A model generated the notes under the pieces. The model saw only the letters and a list, made by a program, of their open reading frames with translations. It had not been told where the DNA came from and searched no databases. Made by a program: the position numbers and the translations under genes. From Bacillota bacterium (GTDB taxonomy: Bacteria; Bacillota; Clostridia; Oscillospirales; Oscillospiraceae), in contig JAEWKA010000003.1 in the NCBI GenBank assembly GCA_023386265.1, forward strand, positions 1 through 45,921: DNA of 45,921 bases, given 5' to 3'. Of this stretch, positions 23,083 to 32,527 are shown in pieces. Position 1 is the stretch's first letter. The number at the start of each line of letters is the position of its first letter.

Positions 23083-25419
23083 TTAAGTCCTCTCGTCGAC
23101 GCGCACCGCCAGAACCGTCATGTCGTCCTCGCATCCAAACTGCCGCACAGCCGCCCGCAAAGTCTCTTTCGCAAGAGTCTTCGTGTCCATGCCGTCAGAG
23201 GCTATTAGCATCTCACGGAGCCACGCGTCGTTTTGTTCGACCAGCACCCCGTCTGACGCGATGAGTGCGACATTTCCGGGCTTGAGCCTCATACGGATAA
23301 TATCGGGCGCACTTCCCTCCCCGGCACAGATGCCGGCGGCTAAGCTCTCACAGCGGACACGCCTGATTGCTTTTCCGTTTTTGACGAAGGACGGCGCCGC
23401 GCCGTACTTGTAGAAGCAGGTTTCGCCTGTGAAGAGGTCGACGCACATGAGATCAATGGTCGAGTAGCCCCATTCCTCGCCGTTTTTGAGAAGCAGTACC
23501 GAGTTCAATATCTTCATCGCAACCGTGGGGTCAACTCCCGCCCGCAGGAAAGCCTCGAGCGTTCGCACAGCGCTGATGCTCTCTTTTGCCGCGTCCTCTC
23601 CGCTTCCCATTCCGTCCGCGAGAATGACGCAGAGTATGCCTTGATCGGTTTTGAAATATGTCCCCCGGTCGCCACTGACCGGTTCGCCCTTTTTCTTCAT
23701 TCCCGCGATACCGACGCTAACGACGAGCGGCTCTGCCTCAAAGACCACGAGCCTTCTGTCGGTTATATCATCTTCCGTGGGAGGCTTGCAGAGCCTGACT
23801 CCGAGCACTCCCGAAAGTATTTCAAGATAGTTGCCCTGTCGGAGCAGCGGTCCAAGATGCCCGCTTTCGATTATCGCGCGTAAGCGCCCCCTGTTGTCGC
23901 GAAAGACAGAAACGTCCGCCTCGATATCCATTGCACGCAGGAACCTCTTGACTCTTCGCTCGGCGAGCGGGTCTGCTCCTTTTGCATAGTTGAGCTCTTT
24001 TGCGACGCCCTCCATGATATCCGCAAGCTCCCTGTACTGCCCGTACGCAGCTATGCGGTTCTCATTGAGCCTGCTCCGAAACTGCCTTCTGTACATGAGA
24101 CCACGAAGCTCCGAGTTTACTGACGATATGAAGGTATAGTGTGATGGGCACTTGTCCGTGAAGCGCTCCGCCAGATCCTCCTTTACGAGCTTACCCCTTC
24201 TCATCATCGGCCCCGTCGCGTCGTTCATAATGGAAAGCGTGTCCATAAAGTTTTTCTGCCAGCAGTCATCCTTGTTTTTGCAGCTGACGCAGACGGCTCC
24301 GGCTGCTCTGTCGAACACGGTTGCAACATCATTGTCGTTCTCGGTACCCGTAAGGTTTTTAAAAACGGTTCCGTAAAGCTCTCTGAAGGCCGTGCTGATT
24401 CTCTCGGCTCTGCCTGCGGCGTAGCGGCGAAGACCTGATTCGCCTGTTCCCGGTACGGGAAGCTGGGCGATACCGCCCACATATTCAAGGAGAGAGTCTG
24501 GTAAAAGCGCGAAGATGACCGTTGCCGCGAACACCTCGTACATCAGCTCAACCCTGAGCGACGCGCCCCAGGTCCAGAGTACTGCGACCGTATTCGCGAT
24601 TATGTAGCTTACGAGGAACATCAGCCTCCCGTGCTTTGAAAAAGTGCCTCCGATTAATCCCGCGAAGGCATAGGCCATTGAGAAGAAGACCGCCCCGCCG
24701 GACGCCATGTCCATCGCGAGTCCGAGCGCCGTTCCCGCTGCGCAGCCGGGGAGCATTCCTCCTTTGAAGGCCGCCGTCAGGACTATGATAAGCGCCAGAA
24801 ATCTGCCGACCGAAATAACATTTAGAACCGTGACCTGCGTGAGCGACATGAGAAGACAGGAAAGCAGAACGAGAAGGCTCACAGCCTGTCTGCGTTCGGT
24901 TGCCTCGCTGCCCGTTTTCTGCGGTGTCAGCGCGATTGAGAAGAAATAAGTGCTTGCTCCGGCAAGGACGACCTCGGAAAATATGCTGACGGCACTTGGG
25001 AAGCTGTCGAGGAATTCGTAGGTATTCAAAAACGAAGTCGCGGCCGTTATAACCGAGACTGCGGCCGGCATAAACCAGGCCTTTTTTATCACCCTCGTGT
25101 CCCTGAATATGAACGCCACCGTGAATACGAGCGTGACCGTTGCAACATACTTGATTCCCCAATCAAAACCGCCCAGCAGAATATAGCTTATACAGGACCC
25201 GAGAAGACAACAGACCCCTGACCAATCCGATCCGGCCCTTCCGACTATGCCGATGCCGAAAGGCGCGAGATTCGTCATTACTATCGAGCCGGACATCGCA
25301 AAGCCCAGTACGAAATTGAGTATGTACCCACCTACGCTTTTAATCCGCGGCTCATCCCGAAGCCGCAGAAGACTGACTATCGCCGACCTCCTTTTAACGA
25401 CTTTTTCTTTGACTGCCAT
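23083..25419 (-). CDS. spoIIE: Stage II sporulation protein E, PP2C phosphatase
   Basis: A 778-residue membrane phosphatase that dephosphorylates SpoIIAA to switch on SigF in the forespore and takes part in polar septation. The N-terminal third (about 30-310) is polytopic, with roughly ten helices. The middle domain contains a cysteine cluster (CVSCKNKDDCW). The C-terminal PP2C domain (about 560-775) has LADGMGSGEDAAKES, the metal-binding aspartate region, and DDMTVLAVRV at the end. I chose the ATG at 25419 because GGAGGGG precedes it; the frame continues 10 codons upstream. A TATAAT lies about 30 bp upstream without a good -35, consistent with activator-dependent control as in other spoIIE genes. 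Confidence 0.95.
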   Translation of the reverse strand: MAVKEKVVKRRSAIVSLLRLRDEPRIKSVGGYILNFVLGFAMSGSIVMTNLAPFGIGIVGRAGSDWSGVCCLLGSCISYILLGGFDWGIKYVATVTLVFTVAFIFRDTRVIKKAWFMPAAVSVITAATSFLNTYEFLDSFPSAVSIFSEVVLAGASTYFFSIALTPQKTGSEATERRQAVSLLVLLSCLLMSLTQVTVLNVISVGRFLALIIVLTAAFKGGMLPGCAAGTALGLAMDMASGGAVFFSMAYAFAGLIGGTFSKHGRLMFLVSYIIANTVAVLWTWGASLRVELMYEVFAATVIFALLPDSLLEYVGGIAQLPVPGTGESGLRRYAAGRAERISTAFRELYGTVFKNLTGTENDNDVATVFDRAAGAVCVSCKNKDDCWQKNFMDTLSIMNDATGPMMRRGKLVKEDLAERFTDKCPSHYTFISSVNSELRGLMYRRQFRSRLNENRIAAYGQYRELADIMEGVAKELNYAKGADPLAERRVKRFLRAMDIEADVSVFRDNRGRLRAIIESGHLGPLLRQGNYLEILSGVLGVRLCKPPTEDDITDRRLVVFEAEPLVVSVGIAGMKKKGEPVSGDRGTYFKTDQGILCVILADGMGSGEDAAKESISAVRTLEAFLRAGVDPTVAMKILNSVLLLKNGEEWGYSTIDLMCVDLFTGETCFYKYGAAPSFVKNGKAIRRVRCESLAAGICAGEGSAPDIIRMRLKPGNVALIASDGVLVEQNDAWLREMLIASDGMDTKTLAKETLRAAVRQFGCEDDMTVLAVRVDERT

Positions 25420-25564
25420 TAATACCCCTCCGTTCTTAGTTGTTGACATAATTATATTTATGTCTACCTAAAAACGGAGTCGTTCCGCGCTGCTGAAATC
25501 TACTTTATTTGTGGAGGAAATAGCCGGAAATGGCAAATAATTTTGACCGTCCACAAGAATGTAT

Positions 25565-25604
25565 AAAAACGTACCCCGCCCGTTTAAGGACAGGGTACGT
25601 TTTT
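25565..25604. terminator. Bidirectional terminator between restriction gene and spoIIE
   Basis: Perfect 12-bp outer stem AAAAACGTACCC with GGGTACGTTTTT, enclosing a GC-rich inner stem. U-runs occur on both strands. It insulates spoIIE from the gene upstream. Confidence 0.85.
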
Positions 25605-25645
25605 CTGTGCGAGCCGAACTCAAAGTGAGTCTTAATTGTTGACAG

Positions 25646-28421
25646 TCATTGCTTCTTTTCCGTCAGTTTTTGATACATCTTCATAAGCTCGGCAACGCAG
25701 GCGGACTCCGTGTTGTACTTTCCCCAGAAACCATAAGCCTGCATAACGGCTTTGTCGTTTTCTTGATGTGCACGGGCGTTGTTGGCGGCATTGTAATCTC
25801 GTCATAGAGGTCGGCAAGGCTGCAATCGTGATAGAGGGCGCGGGCGTCCAGAATAGCTTGCGCGGTCTGCTCGATTTTGGCTTTTTGTTCGTCGGTAGGC
25901 GTCGGCCACGGGAAGTTGTTGTAGACGATATCCTTGGAATAACGATAATCACTTTTTAGCGCCCACAGACGGCACGCATCCACGCCATGTGAACATTAGA
26001 GGTCAGCACACCGAAATGGTATAGGGTAGCATCGGGAATTATAGTAACAAGATTTGTTGCAATGGTGTTCTTATCCAAAAAACCTATGGGAACATATCTT
26101 CTTCGCTCGGATGATACAGCCGGAACAACGATGAATGAATCCGGATTCAAAGTCTCTCTAAACAAGGTCGGCTGTTCTGCCAATTTTCGTCGTCCAGCGT
26201 CTGGCGCGGACAATCTATCTGCCTTGCATAGTTCAACTCTATTCATTACAAGTGGCATCTGCCTCAAGGAGGCTGGTCTAACTCCTACAAGCCATAAGCA
26301 CCACCGTTTCTTGTTGTTGATAAATTCAGCGGCACCAATTAGTTTTTTAATGTACGGCAAAGAACTGGGTTCTTTAGAAACGAATTCAGCATAGTCAACA
26401 TCCTCGATTATTAAATGTCCACCATCTGCAGGTCTATTTCCTGTCGTCATTAGCGGTACATCGCAGATTGACTTACTACGGCTATCTACAAAAACATCCG
26501 GTGCGTCAATCAGATAAGCATTAACGTTCTCCACTTCTTGGAAACGTTCCGCAGTGAAAAGAAGTCTTTTCTGCGTGTTAGGTGCGATACTGAATCCAAC
26601 AATTACACAGTGGACATGTGCCTTTAGGCTGGCTTCGCTATCCCAGCGGAAGGTGCGGTGTGCAAAGTCAATGTGAACACCAAAACGGTCATAAAGCGGT
26701 TTCCAGACACCCGCGACCTGTTCGCCCTGCGTAATAGAATTTGTGGATACAAAAGCAGTTCGAATTTCGATTTCCTGCATGAGCTTCGCTGCTTTGAAAT
26801 ACCAACCGGCAACATAGTCGATTTTTCCCGCAGTATTATAAGGCTTACCTTTTTCGTCAACGTAGATGGACAGAATGTCGTCTTTCTGTTCTTTATTCTG
26901 CAAAGAATATCCCACAAACGGCGGGTTGCCCATGATGTAATTTAATTCTTCCATCGGCACGACGCTCTCCCAATCAAGGCGCAGAGAATTGCCCTCAACG
27001 ATATGAGCGTTTGTTTTCAGCGGCAGGAAATCGAGGTTCATGTGAACAACGTCCTCGGTCTCCTTCATCATCTGGTTTTCCGCAATCCATAGCGCGGTCT
27101 TGGCAACGGTCACGGCAAAGTCGTTGATTTCAATGCCGTAAAATTGGCCGATAGATACTTGAATGGGGTTTCCCACATCCATAATAATTTGGTCGCGGTG
27201 GAGCAGCGAAATGACCTCGTTTTCAAGGCGGCGCAGGGACAGATAGGTCTCCGTCAGGAAGTTGCCGGAGCCGCAGGCGGGGTCAAGGAATTTGAGTGAG
27301 GCAAGCTTCACCTGAAATGCGCGCAATTTTGCATCTCGGGTCCTATTTACGGCAACAGTCATAATCTCTTCAAGTTCGCCGCGCAGAGCATCCAGAAACA
27401 GCGGGTCAATGACCTTGTGAATGTTTTCGATGCTTGTATAGTGCATACCGCCGGAGCGGCGCGTTTCGGGGTTTAGGGTGCTTTCAAAGACAGCGCCAAA
27501 GATAGTGGGGCTGATGGCTGACCAGTCAAAATCAGCGCTTGCGCGGTTTAAAATGAGCTCGATTATAGTTTCGTCAAGGCGCGGGACAATAACGCTTTCG
27601 TCGGCAAACAGGCCGCCGTTGACGTAAGGAAACGCCGCAAGGTCATCGTCTAAATATTTATCTCTGTCCTCCGGTTTGGTGTCAAGAACTTTGAACAAAT
27701 CAATAATTGCGCGGCGGGCTTCACCGCGATGATGCTGCAAGTAGTCATGGAACATATTATGCTTGCCGAAAATGCCCGCGTCCTCAGCATACAGGCAGAA
27801 CACAAGACGAACACTAAGGGCGTTAAGGCTTTTCAAGGTTTCTTCTGCTTCTGTGTCTTCATATTGCTTGAGAAGTGCATCATAGAGGATGCCAACAAGC
27901 CCACCCGCCTGCAGGGAAATCTCCATTTCCTTTTTGATATTCGCGTCACCTGTGTCAACGAGAAATTGCAGACGGTAATACTCTTTTTCAAGGTCGGCCA
28001 GCTTGATGGTTTCCGGTTCGCCCGTCGGGCGCTCCATGTCGTAAACATAGAACTCGGCAAAATTGCAGGTTACAATCCAACGTGGGCGCAGGGAATAGGG
28101 CAGTTCCGCAGCGTAGCGTTTAGCCTGCTGGAACGGAGACAGCAGTGAACCGTCGGACTGCTTAATCGGCTTGTTCAGTTCCTTGCCCAGCCCCTTTTGC
28201 TCAATCAGAACATGGGTGGACGGAATATGACCATCAATAAAGCTGGTGTGGTCGAGATGGACTTGATCTTCAAATGATATAAACTGCTCGGGATGCTCCA
28301 CACCGTAAACATCACGCAGCAGCGATAACCAAAACGGCTGGCTGTGTCCTTTTTCGTATCCTTTGCCGTTCCAATCGTCGGCAAATTTCTTTGCGGCGGC
28401 TCTCTGCTGTGCATCTGTCAA
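25646..28421 (-). pseudogene. Frameshifted type IIL (MmeI-like) restriction-modification gene
   Basis: A single-polypeptide restriction enzyme and methyltransferase. The intact part, 821 codons from a TTG start at 28421 (AGGAGG 8 bp upstream), carries a PD-ExK nuclease site (D63, E74-Q-K76), SAM motif I DPACGSGNF at 380-388 and adenine-methylase motif IV NPPF at 499-502, then most of the target-recognition region. The frame then stops at 25956. Homologous sequence continues in the next frame (LKSDYRYSKDIVYNNFPWP...DEITMPP) and, after about 25784, in the third frame (AHQENDKAVMQAYGF...LMKMYQKLTEKKQ) to a stop at 25646. Two single-base deletions explain this. Restored length would be about 925 residues, normal for the family. 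The C-terminal helices are lost from the main product, so activity is doubtful unless the shifts are assembly errors. Confidence 0.85.
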
Positions 28422-28540
28422 GGCGTTGTCCTCCTATTGCGGAATTTTTTACATCATATCACAGACTTGTTAATTTCTCCATAAGGTTTTATCCTCTGTT
28501 GCCGATTTTTGTTGATTAAGAGAACTTTTAGGTACAATAA

Positions 28541-28568
28541 GAGGCACTGCCTTTGATGACAGTGCCTC
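28541..28568. terminator. Hairpin after murC
   Basis: GAGGCACTG (28541-28549) pairs perfectly with CAGTGCCTC (28560-28568). The plus side is followed by a T-rich tract. It separates murC from the restriction gene. Confidence 0.6.
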
Positions 28569-28594
28569 CCTCTTATTTTCCGTATTTTGTTATT

Positions 28595-29983
28595 TCAGCC
28601 GTGAACCCGAACGTCGCTTGCAACTAGACTCTCGCCCAATTTATAGACATCGCCCGCGCCGACCGTAAGGATAATATCGCCGGGTTCGGCGGTTTCCTCA
28701 AGGTTCTTTTCAATCTCTTCGAAAGACTTGAAATACTTTGCTCCCGGGATGTTCTCCGCGAGATTGGCGGAGGATATACCTAGCGTGTTTTTCTCGCGTG
28801 CCGCGTATATTTGCGCAAGATAAGCAATATCGGGGCGACGGAGCTGCTCAATAAAATCGCCGAACAGAGCCTTTGTCCTCGAATAGGTATGCGGTTGAAA
28901 AACAAGGATTGTGCGCTTGTAGCCAAGGGGCTCAACAGCGTCAAGCAGAGCCTTGAGCTCGCCCGGATGATGCGCGTAATCGTCATAGACGTCGGCGCCG
29001 TTATACTTTCCCTTAAACTCAAAGCGTCTCCCCGCTCCGGTAAAGCCTGCGAGTCCGTATGTCACGGCTGTAGGGTCGATACCTAGGCAGATTGCGGCGG
29101 CAGCCGCAGCCAGCGCATTTTTGACGTTGTGCAGACCGGGCACGCGGAGACTTGCATGGGTAAAAAGCTTCCCCTTATGCATTATATCGACTTCCGTCTC
29201 GGCGCCCTTTCTCTCGATGTTTTCTGCGTAAACATCCGCCTTATCGGTGAGTCCGAAGGTAACGAGCTCACGGTTAAGCGGCTTCAGCGCATCCATCGTA
29301 TTTTTATCGTCCAGATTCGCGACGATGTACCCATTTTCCGGCACCAGCGATGCAAACTTTAGAAAAGACGCCTTGACATCCTCAAGGTCCTTAAAAAAGT
29401 CCAAATGATCGGCCTCGATATTGAGTATAACGGCAATTGTCGGAAAAAAAGCGTGGAAGGAATTATAATACTCGCAGGACTCCATGACAATTGTGTCGCC
29501 CTTACCGACTCTGTGTCCCGCGTGGAGCAGCGGCAGTGTGCCGCCTATCATAACTGTCGGGTCTTTCTGCGCCGCCATTAGGATGTGGGTCGACATTGAG
29601 GTCGTCGTGGTCTTACCGTGAGTGCCCGAAATGCAAAGAGCGTTTTTATAGTCCCGCATGATTGCTCCCCATGCCTGCGTACGCTCAAAAACGGGTATAC
29701 CTTTTTTGTGTGCGGCGACTATCTCGGGGTTATCTTCATGCACAGCCGCAGTGCGTACGATGAAATCCGCGCCGCCTTCGAGGTTTTCGGCTGCGTGCCC
29801 GATATGGACCGTTATTCCCAGCGAGCGCAAATGTTCGGTTTTTTCGCTCTCATTCATGTCGGAACCGCTGATTATAAGTCCCACTCCGCTGAGCACCTCG
29901 GCAAGAGGCGACATTGAAACTCCGCCGATTCCTATTAGATATCCCTTTTTTCCGGGAATCATATATTCTTCAAAACCTGTCAT
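28595..29983 (-). CDS. murC: UDP-N-acetylmuramate--L-alanine ligase
   Basis: A 462-residue cytoplasmic Mur ligase that adds L-alanine to UDP-MurNAc with ATP, the first peptide step of peptidoglycan synthesis. The N-terminal UDP-binding segment is GIGGVSMSPLAEVL; the P-loop is GTHGKTTTTSM near residue 120; the central domain has EADHLDFF; and the C-terminal domain has YDDYAHHPGELKALL and FQPHTYSRT. The length matches MurC rather than Mpl. It stands alone, divergent from cca, with a shared promoter region. Confidence 0.96.
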   Translation of the reverse strand: MTGFEEYMIPGKKGYLIGIGGVSMSPLAEVLSGVGLIISGSDMNESEKTEHLRSLGITVHIGHAAENLEGGADFIVRTAAVHEDNPEIVAAHKKGIPVFERTQAWGAIMRDYKNALCISGTHGKTTTTSMSTHILMAAQKDPTVMIGGTLPLLHAGHRVGKGDTIVMESCEYYNSFHAFFPTIAVILNIEADHLDFFKDLEDVKASFLKFASLVPENGYIVANLDDKNTMDALKPLNRELVTFGLTDKADVYAENIERKGAETEVDIMHKGKLFTHASLRVPGLHNVKNALAAAAAAICLGIDPTAVTYGLAGFTGAGRRFEFKGKYNGADVYDDYAHHPGELKALLDAVEPLGYKRTILVFQPHTYSRTKALFGDFIEQLRRPDIAYLAQIYAAREKNTLGISSANLAENIPGAKYFKSFEEIEKNLEETAEPGDIILTVGAGDVYKLGESLVASDVRVHG

Positions 29984-30106
29984 AGATCGGTAATCCTTTC
30001 AATAACCAGAGCAACATTTACGCCAAATCAGGAGGGATAAAAGCATTTTTTTAGGCTCTCTGCTATATCCATTCGCTTTTTGATATTGTTTGGTAACTAA
30101 ATCGGT

Positions 30107-30135
30107 ATTATAATACAATTGCAGAATCAATACAA
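30107..30135 (-). promoter_or_regulatory. Possible murC promoter overlapping a cca promoter
   Basis: Minus strand: -35 TTGTAT (30135-30130), 17 bp, -10 TATAAT (30112-30107). On the plus strand TTGTTT, 17 bp, TATAAT (30109-30114) points at cca. The two -10 boxes share the palindromic core ATTATAAT, so the promoters face each other across the same bases. Confidence 0.45.
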
Positions 30136-30190
30136 GTAAAAACTATAACCGTTTTCGGGCGAAATAAACAACGAATTTAAAGGAGCCAGT

Positions 30191-31381
30191 GTGGTTTTGA
30201 ACAATGTGAGGCCTCCTAAATATGTAATAAACGTGATGAAAAGGCTTTCTCGCCATGGCTTCGAGGCCTATATGGTCGGCGGCTGTGTGAGAGATCTCAT
30301 CATGGGGCGCCGCCCCTTTGACTGGGACGTCTGCACCTCTGCCCTGCCAGAGGAGGTGATGGCTTTATTCCCCAGTTCGCGCCCAACCGGACTGAAGCAC
30401 GGCACGGTCACGGTCATTTCAAACGGCTCTTCTGTCGAGGTTACGACCTTTCGCTCGGACGGGGAATACAAGGATCACCGCCGCCCTGAATCCGTCCTCT
30501 TTATCGGCGATCTAAAAAGCGACCTTGAGCGGCGCGACTTCACAATTAACGCCCTCGCCATGCAGCTATCGGGAGAAATTCTCGACCACTTCGGCGGAAG
30601 ACAAGACATTGAGAAAAAGCTTATACGCTGCGTCGGCAAGCCCGAAGAACGCTTTGAGGAGGATGCCTTGCGTATGTTCCGCGCCTTCCGTTTTTCGGCG
30701 GTACTGGGCTTTGAAATTGAGCACGAAACTCTAGTTGCAATCAAAATAAAAGCTCATCTTTCAGAAAAACTCGCCAGAGAAAGAGTGCGCATTGAGCTCG
30801 AAAAAACCCTTCTTTCGGATTCCCCGCAGGTCATTTTGGACGTAATCGGATATGGTCTGCTCCACGGAATCCTTGCAAAGAATTCGCTTGAAGCCGATTT
30901 ATCCGTGCTGAAAAGACTTCCGAAAAACCGTGCTCTGCGCTGGGCGGGCTTATGCGCCCTGCTCCTGATTGACGGCGTAATCGATGACACGGAAAAGTTC
31001 CTTACATCACTGCGACTGGATTCGGCGACGATACAAAGCTGTTCAAAAGGCTGCGCCTTAGTTTCGGAGGGTTCGCCGAAAGACGCTATTTCATGGAAAA
31101 GGCTGCTCGCGGCAAATGGCGCTGAGACTGCAAAAAGCGCGGCTGCGGCGGCTGACGCGCTTTACGGCGGGGGGCATCTTAAGCTCCTGCGCTCGGTTTT
31201 TCATAGCGGTGATTGCTTTTCTCTAAAAACGCTTGCCGTATCGGGAGACGAGCTTCTGGAGCTCGGCTTTTCCGGAACGGAGCTTGGAAAAACTCTATCC
31301 TTACTCCTTGACTACGTTATCGAGCACCCATCCGACAACAAAAAAGAGCTTCTTCTGGCGATGGTAACGGAAATTAAATAA
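30191..31381 (+). CDS. cca: CCA tRNA nucleotidyltransferase
   Basis: A 396-residue class II CCA-adding enzyme (or CC/A-adding partner). The nucleotidyltransferase head has the motif MVGGCVRDLIMGR with catalytic acids in FDWD (D44, D46), then RRDFTINALAM (template region) and the RNA-binding EDALRMFRAFRFSA. The C-terminal half is more divergent, and the protein is shorter than the HD-domain-bearing Firmicute enzymes. The start is GTG at 30191 with AAAGGAG upstream. It matures tRNA 3' ends, although the only tRNA gene in this window already encodes CCA. It diverges from murC. Confidence 0.93.
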   Translation: MVLNNVRPPKYVINVMKRLSRHGFEAYMVGGCVRDLIMGRRPFDWDVCTSALPEEVMALFPSSRPTGLKHGTVTVISNGSSVEVTTFRSDGEYKDHRRPESVLFIGDLKSDLERRDFTINALAMQLSGEILDHFGGRQDIEKKLIRCVGKPEERFEEDALRMFRAFRFSAVLGFEIEHETLVAIKIKAHLSEKLARERVRIELEKTLLSDSPQVILDVIGYGLLHGILAKNSLEADLSVLKRLPKNRALRWAGLCALLLIDGVIDDTEKFLTSLRLDSATIQSCSKGCALVSEGSPKDAISWKRLLAANGAETAKSAAAAADALYGGGHLKLLRSVFHSGDCFSLKTLAVSGDELLELGFSGTELGKTLSLLLDYVIEHPSDNKKELLLAMVTEIK

Positions 31382-31446
31382 ACCCGAAATGCCGACCCTA
31401 TATTATATGAATTTCTTTTGTGAAATGTGAATATACTTGATGCGCA

Positions 31447-31488
31447 AAACGCGCTGCGACCCGGGTTGAACCCTGCCGCAGCGCGTTT
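31447..31488. terminator. Bidirectional terminator between cca and MBL hydrolase
   Basis: Perfect 12-bp stem AAACGCGCTGCG with CGCAGCGCGTTT, enclosing a second small stem (GGGTT with AACCC). It lies 2 bp after the MBL stop and between convergent genes. Confidence 0.85.
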
Positions 31489-31489
31489 A

Positions 31490-32470
31490 TTATATTGCTC
31501 TGTACCTGGTCAGCTCTCCATCTTCGTATGCTTCGACCTTTCCCCGCTTTTCGAGATGGCGGAGATGACTGTGGCACTCGCCAACTGCAAACCACTTCTG
31601 GTTCGGGGGGAAGTCCTCCCACGAATTGCAGCGTATTCTCCATGTCATTTTTCCCGCAATGTCATAGACCGTCAGGTCTGGGTTACCCAGCACCACATCA
31701 AAACATTCTTCAAGGCGCTTTTCGTGGTGTTCGAGAAGGTCCGCGATCCTTGCGTGAAAATCTCCCGTTCCCCTATGTCCCGGCAGGGCAAGTTCAACGT
31801 CATATTTATCAATTTTTTTCAGACTCTCAAGGTAATCTCCCAGTGAGTCGTCGACGTTCTGCCAAAGAGTTATGTTCGGCGATATATCAAAAAGCACATG
31901 GTCGCCGGTGAACATTGTTTTTTGCTCTTCCATCCAGAAGCACATATGCGCCGGAGTATGTCCCGGAGTCATAACAGCCTTCAGCGTATAGCCACCGCAG
32001 GAAAATTTATCTCCCTCATCAATGGAAAGATATTTGTCGAAGTTCGGATCTGACGCCATTCCACGGGATGTTGAAAAGGTTTTGCCGCTCCCTATCGTAT
32101 CGGACGTAAAACCCGAATGCAGCATCCTCTGGTTATCTCTTGCCCACAGCTCGCGGCGCGTATCCCCAATCATCCACGGGATTTCCTGCCGGGAGAGGAA
32201 AACTCTTGTCCCTGGAACGTAAATCTCTGGCGCAAGACCCGTATGGTCGGCGTGAAGATGCGTAAGAATGATGTCTGTATCTGCCATGTTGGCTCCGAGC
32301 TCACTAAGTCCTGTCATAAGTGATTCCCTGCATTCAGTTCGATTGAAGCCAGTGTCTATCAGGATGTTTCGTTCTTCACCCTTTATTAGATAACTGTTCA
32401 GTATCCTCAAGGGGCTATTGGGAAGCGAAATCTGTATACGGTAGATATTGGTCATTATTTCTTCAGGCAT
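31490..32470 (-). CDS. MBL-fold metallo-hydrolase with C-terminal winged helix
   Basis: A 326-residue metallo-beta-lactamase-fold hydrolase. The metal site HLHADH appears in LTHLHADHTGL near residue 70, with further ligands in TPGHTPAH and TGDH. The C-terminal stretch (about 255-325) resembles the winged-helix extension found in LACTB2-like proteins. Those hydrolyse thioesters or RNA in other organisms; the substrate here is unknown. The ATG at 32470 follows GGGAG at about 10 bp; M6 at 32455 is an alternative. It is a single gene convergent with cca. Confidence 0.87.
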   Translation of the reverse strand: MPEEIMTNIYRIQISLPNSPLRILNSYLIKGEERNILIDTGFNRTECRESLMTGLSELGANMADTDIILTHLHADHTGLAPEIYVPGTRVFLSRQEIPWMIGDTRRELWARDNQRMLHSGFTSDTIGSGKTFSTSRGMASDPNFDKYLSIDEGDKFSCGGYTLKAVMTPGHTPAHMCFWMEEQKTMFTGDHVLFDISPNITLWQNVDDSLGDYLESLKKIDKYDVELALPGHRGTGDFHARIADLLEHHEKRLEECFDVVLGNPDLTVYDIAGKMTWRIRCNSWEDFPPNQKWFAVGECHSHLRHLEKRGKVEAYEDGELTRYRAI

Positions 32471-32527
32471 TTATATTTTTCTCCCAGCTGAGCAATGCGC
32501 TCGGATTCTATCTGTAGAATAGCAATT

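Noticed and set aside
25420..25500. Spo0A boxes upstream of spoIIE
   Set aside because: Only loose matches to TGTCGAA were found; not enough to call.
25956..25960. Programmed ribosomal frameshift in the restriction gene
   Set aside because: The slippery-like A5 run is short, and a second shift follows 170 bp later; two programmed shifts in one gene are improbable.
25632..25983. Two separate small genes after the restriction enzyme
   Set aside because: Their sequences are the continuation of the same enzyme in other frames; no ribosome sites precede them.
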